From Utricularia gibba (Eukaryota > Streptophyta > Magnoliopsida > Lamiales > Lentibulariaceae), in NCBI GenBank assembly GCA_002189035.1, contig NEEC01000009.1:2046001-2110000 (forward strand): DNA of 64,000 nucleotides. The letters run 5' to 3'. Position numbers and translations under genes: made by a program. The notes below the pieces were generated by a model. The model did not search any database. It was not told the origin of the DNA and saw only the letters and a program-made list of their open reading frames with translations. Position 1 is the first letter of the stretch; each line of letters opens with the position of its first letter. Positions 61,283 through 64,000 of this stretch are shown in pieces.

Positions 61283-62926
61283 CTCATCCTGATCCTAACC
61301 TTCAAGAAACTGATGCCCCCGTCCCTATCGAATTCTTCTGTGTAGAAAATAGAAAGTGTTCCTAGGGTTTATAATTTGATATACTTCAAATTAAAATAAA
61401 AACAGAAACGGGTTACCTTTTGTAGTAAAGTCAATTTAATTAAACAAATTATCCTCATGTCTGAAGTGTTTCATATTATTGATGAAAACTTTTCTTTGTC
61501 TGCCATAAGGAAAACGCGTTGACTTTCTGGGAAGACATTACAATGACCCTTTGACCCTCGACTCCTAATAGAAGCACGTGATCGGCACATTAATCATCAG
61601 GCGGCGAAATTCATTAATATATATAGTGTATTTAAAAGCAGTCAACGTGGCTTGCACTCCAAGCACAAGGTTTTTTTATCAATAAATGTTTTTATTATTT
61701 TTAATAATAATAAGAGATATGATATAAATATTTAGTTCTAATCAATTATTGAAAAGATAAATTTTCTATTTGTATCAATTTAAAACACTAACTATTCTTA
61801 TACGTTTTTCATTAAATCTAATTATAATTATTCAATTCGGAATAAATATATAATTTTCTTTTTTAGTACTGTTACTTATGTAGTAATCTATATACATATC
61901 CATATCTCATGTTGATTTTAACGTGGACGACCAAATCTACTACCCTTAGCTTATTGGTTTGGTTGCACGGCTGTAGGGAAGTTACATGTTTTTTTATTAT
62001 TATTATGTGATAATAATATTATTTTGTTAATATAAAAAAGGAGTAATCGTGGATCACCAAAATATTGATGGAAAGAATAGAAAAATAATAAAAGATAGTA
62101 AATGGGGGGATACAGCTGGAGCTCGCTCAACTATAATTGATGGATGAATGGCAGTGCAGGGCTGGGCGTGTGCAGGGCTAGTAGAGAACATAATGGGAGC
62201 TACCACTCCCGCCAGCTGGAACCCAGAAATTAATTATTAATAATCCATTTTCATTATTATTATTATTATTATTATTAGTAAGAGAAGAATAAGAATTAGG
62301 GTATCTTTGATATTAATTCAAAAAATAACTTCAAATAATTGATTTTAGAAACGTTTCAGTTTTTTTTAGAGCATGAATACCTCAGTTTCTAAAAAAATCG
62401 AAACATTTCATTATTTTAATTTTAACTCCATGTAAAACAGAATCAATTCTAGAAATAATTCTACTAAAGCAGAAACTATACACGAAACAGACTCTTAATA
62501 TATTTTTTTCCAGTAGCATTAGCAATTGAGGGGCATGCATGCAGTTGAGCCAAGGGATCAAGGTGTCACGTCAGATGTCAAACCGGATTAAGTCCTTACC
62601 TAACTACGCTTCATGTCGCTGTCTACCGACTCCACCCCCATTCCTTTTATTTATTTATTAATTTATTATTAGTAGTAGTATTATTATTGTTTTGTTTTAA
62701 TTTTAGACGCAAATATAACTGGATAAAGTTTGGGAGATTGTAGTGAAGTAATTAAAGTGCGAGATTAATTAAAACTGGTCAGAATTTCCAAATCAGTTGC
62801 GTACGATTTCTGTGACGTGGTGAAAGAAACAAAGAGAATAACGATTTGATTTTTCTTTATTTCTTTTTTATTTTGTGTAGACGATTTCAGAATATCATCA
62901 TCGGCGCTACGAATTCCATAATAGTA
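61283..62926. other. Convergent spacer DUF547/PADRE
   Basis: AT-rich 3' interval (61680-61900, 62240-62500, 62640-62720) with an (ATT)n run at 62253-62277 and a G-box (CACGTG near 61576). No gene recognised. Confidence 0.45.
62253..62277. repeat. (ATT)8 microsatellite
   Basis: Eight uninterrupted ATT units in an AT-rich intergenic stretch. Confidence 0.85.
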
Positions 62927-63463
62927 TTAACAGAGTAGTATTTTTTTTAAATAAAGAATGTTTTCCAAAAAATAACCTACTCCGGAATCATGGTGAGATT
63001 GGGGCGATCTTCCCCGTCGGGAGGAGGAGCCGCTGGTGCGCCGACGTCCGGATCTACTGGCGGCGCTCACGATTCTCGCATTCCTGGAGGATGCTGCGTC
63101 GAGGGGGAACACGAGGTCCTTGCGGCGACATCCGCATTTATCGCTGCGGTTAGCTAGGGCGGCGCTGGCTTTGACGGCCAATGCGGCCATCTCCCCGGCG
63201 TCGAGGCGGTGGCGCAGCCGATTGAGAGGCAGCTCGAAGTAAAGCTGCCCAGGCTGTAACTCCTCGTCGTCGCGGACGGCGGAAATCACGTCGTCGAAAT
63301 CCATTTCGTCGGAATTGCAGATGAAGCACCCGGGATTCTTCTGCACCACGTAGGATGCCCGTACAGGGCACGAAAACTCCAGCAATCTCCCGTCGTGGAG
63401 TATCAGTTTCGCGGTGGTGGCCACCGCCGCCGCATCGGCGTCGCATGAGCTACAGTTTCCCAT
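62927..63463 (-). CDS. PADRE (DUF4228) domain protein
   Basis: Single exon, 178 residues. Begins MGNCSSCDAD: Gly2 for N-myristoylation and nearby cysteines for palmitoylation, so probably membrane-tethered. The PADRE core follows (KLILHDGRLLEFSCPVRASYVV, GCFICNSDEMDFDD, LQPGQLYFELPL), then a disordered Ser/Arg-rich tail. PADRE genes are often induced by pathogens or abiotic stress; the biochemical role is unknown. Recalled neighbours in Arabidopsis (At2g23690 beside At2g23700) support orthology. The reverse strand here also has open frames, a result of high GC. Confidence 0.9.
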   Translation of the reverse strand: MGNCSSCDADAAAVATTAKLILHDGRLLEFSCPVRASYVVQKNPGCFICNSDEMDFDDVISAVRDDEELQPGQLYFELPLNRLRHRLDAGEMAALAVKASAALANRSDKCGCRRKDLVFPLDAASSRNARIVSAASRSGRRRTSGSSSRRGRSPQSHHDSGVGYFLENILYLKKILLC

Positions 63464-64000
63464 CGCAAAATCAAGAAAAGATCGATCAGTGCGCCCCTAG
63501 CTCCACTCTCCCCCCGTATGCGTGTTGCAGTACGCGTTTTCCGGATCGAAGAGAGTGACACGTCAGCAGGCGGGGGTGAAAACCGAAAGGTGAAAGAAAG
63601 GCTGGAAGCAACGCATATCGTTTGGGCGGTATTTATGTACTCCGGGGAGGCTGCGGGTTGCCAGCCTGTAAGGTCCGGATGACAGCCTGGCTTTTGAGAG
63701 ACGGAATTACCCATATCGACCACTCCTCTTCCTCCTAATCTCACCCATCCCATCACTATCTCCTTTACAAAAAAAAAAAAGATTTCTAAAACGTCTTTGT
63801 ATATATAATTCTGAAAAAAAATGAAGTGGGGAGTTTTTCAATTATTTCTAAATTTGATAACAAAATTATTTATAGATTATGATTCAGTATGCGCTCATTT
63901 ACAATGCCAGTGAATTAGATTATAGATTTTGAAAATATCACAACATTTATAATATTTTTTTTATAAAAAAACTATCATTAAAATGATCAATTTTTCGATT
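63464..64000. other. PADRE promoter region
   Basis: 5' UTR and promoter of the PADRE gene, turning AT-rich after 63760. A longer minus-strand ORF (63403-63756) overlaps the PADRE N terminus out of frame and is not a gene. Confidence 0.4.

Noticed and set aside
61680-62720. AT-rich repeats as a possible transposon or CRISPR-like array
   Set aside because: Only simple ATT microsatellites and low-complexity AT; no spaced direct repeats, terminal repeats or transposase.
63403-63756. Minus-strand ORF of 117 codons overlapping the PADRE start
   Set aside because: Out of frame with PADRE, covers its promoter, and reflects GC-rich sequence.

Overview
This is a gene-dense stretch of nuclear DNA from a flowering plant, most likely a eudicot. 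Nearly every gene has spliced exons with GT/GC...AG borders, and the families are plant-specific: TBL acetyltransferases, a LysM receptor kinase, CROWDED NUCLEI, BELL homeodomain, PADRE/DUF4228 and FtsHi. I count 20 protein-coding genes and no convincing tRNA, rRNA, CRISPR array or intact transposon. I rebuilt exon structures by hand from reading frame, splice sites and recalled family sequences; no database search was run.

Left block (1-20.7 kb): the 3' part of an FTSHI3-like inactive FtsH (+), a PPR protein (-), a type-2 tryptophan synthase beta chain (+), a tetraspanin (-), two tandem TBL O-acetyltransferases (+), a tail-anchored coiled-coil protein (-), an ICME-type methylesterase (+) and GEX3 (+). 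From memory, FTSHI3, TBL19/20/21, the coiled-coil gene, ICME/ICMEL2 and GEX3 lie close together in Arabidopsis on chromosomes 3 and 5.

Centre (21-38 kb): an NMCP1-type CROWDED NUCLEI lamina protein (-), eIF2B delta (-) sharing a 303-bp promoter interval with an intronless LYK4-like pseudokinase receptor (+), a GDSL esterase (+), the photosystem II repair protein TLP18.3 (-) and the ubiquitin-dependent peptidase DAR1 (-).

Right block (38-64 kb): a 5.7-kb gene-poor interval, a SAWTOOTH-type BELL homeobox gene (+), the histone methyltransferase SUVR5 (-), a plastid Rossmann-fold protein (-), a DUF547 leucine-zipper protein (+) and a PADRE/DUF4228 protein (-). SUVR5, SAW2/BLH4, LYK4, a DUF547 gene and a DUF4228 gene are near neighbours at At2g237xx, and DAR1-SAW1 are neighbours at At4g3686x, so the gene names are supported by order as well as sequence. 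No metabolic cluster or operon-like unit is present.

Two patterns cut across the window. Five otherwise intact conserved genes (FTSHI3, TrpB2, ICME, SUVR5, DUF547) each need exactly one extra base at or beside a short homopolymer to keep frame, which suggests consensus-sequence deletions rather than five pseudogenes. Five of about 89 reconstructed introns use GC-AG rather than GT-AG borders, several times the usual plant share.
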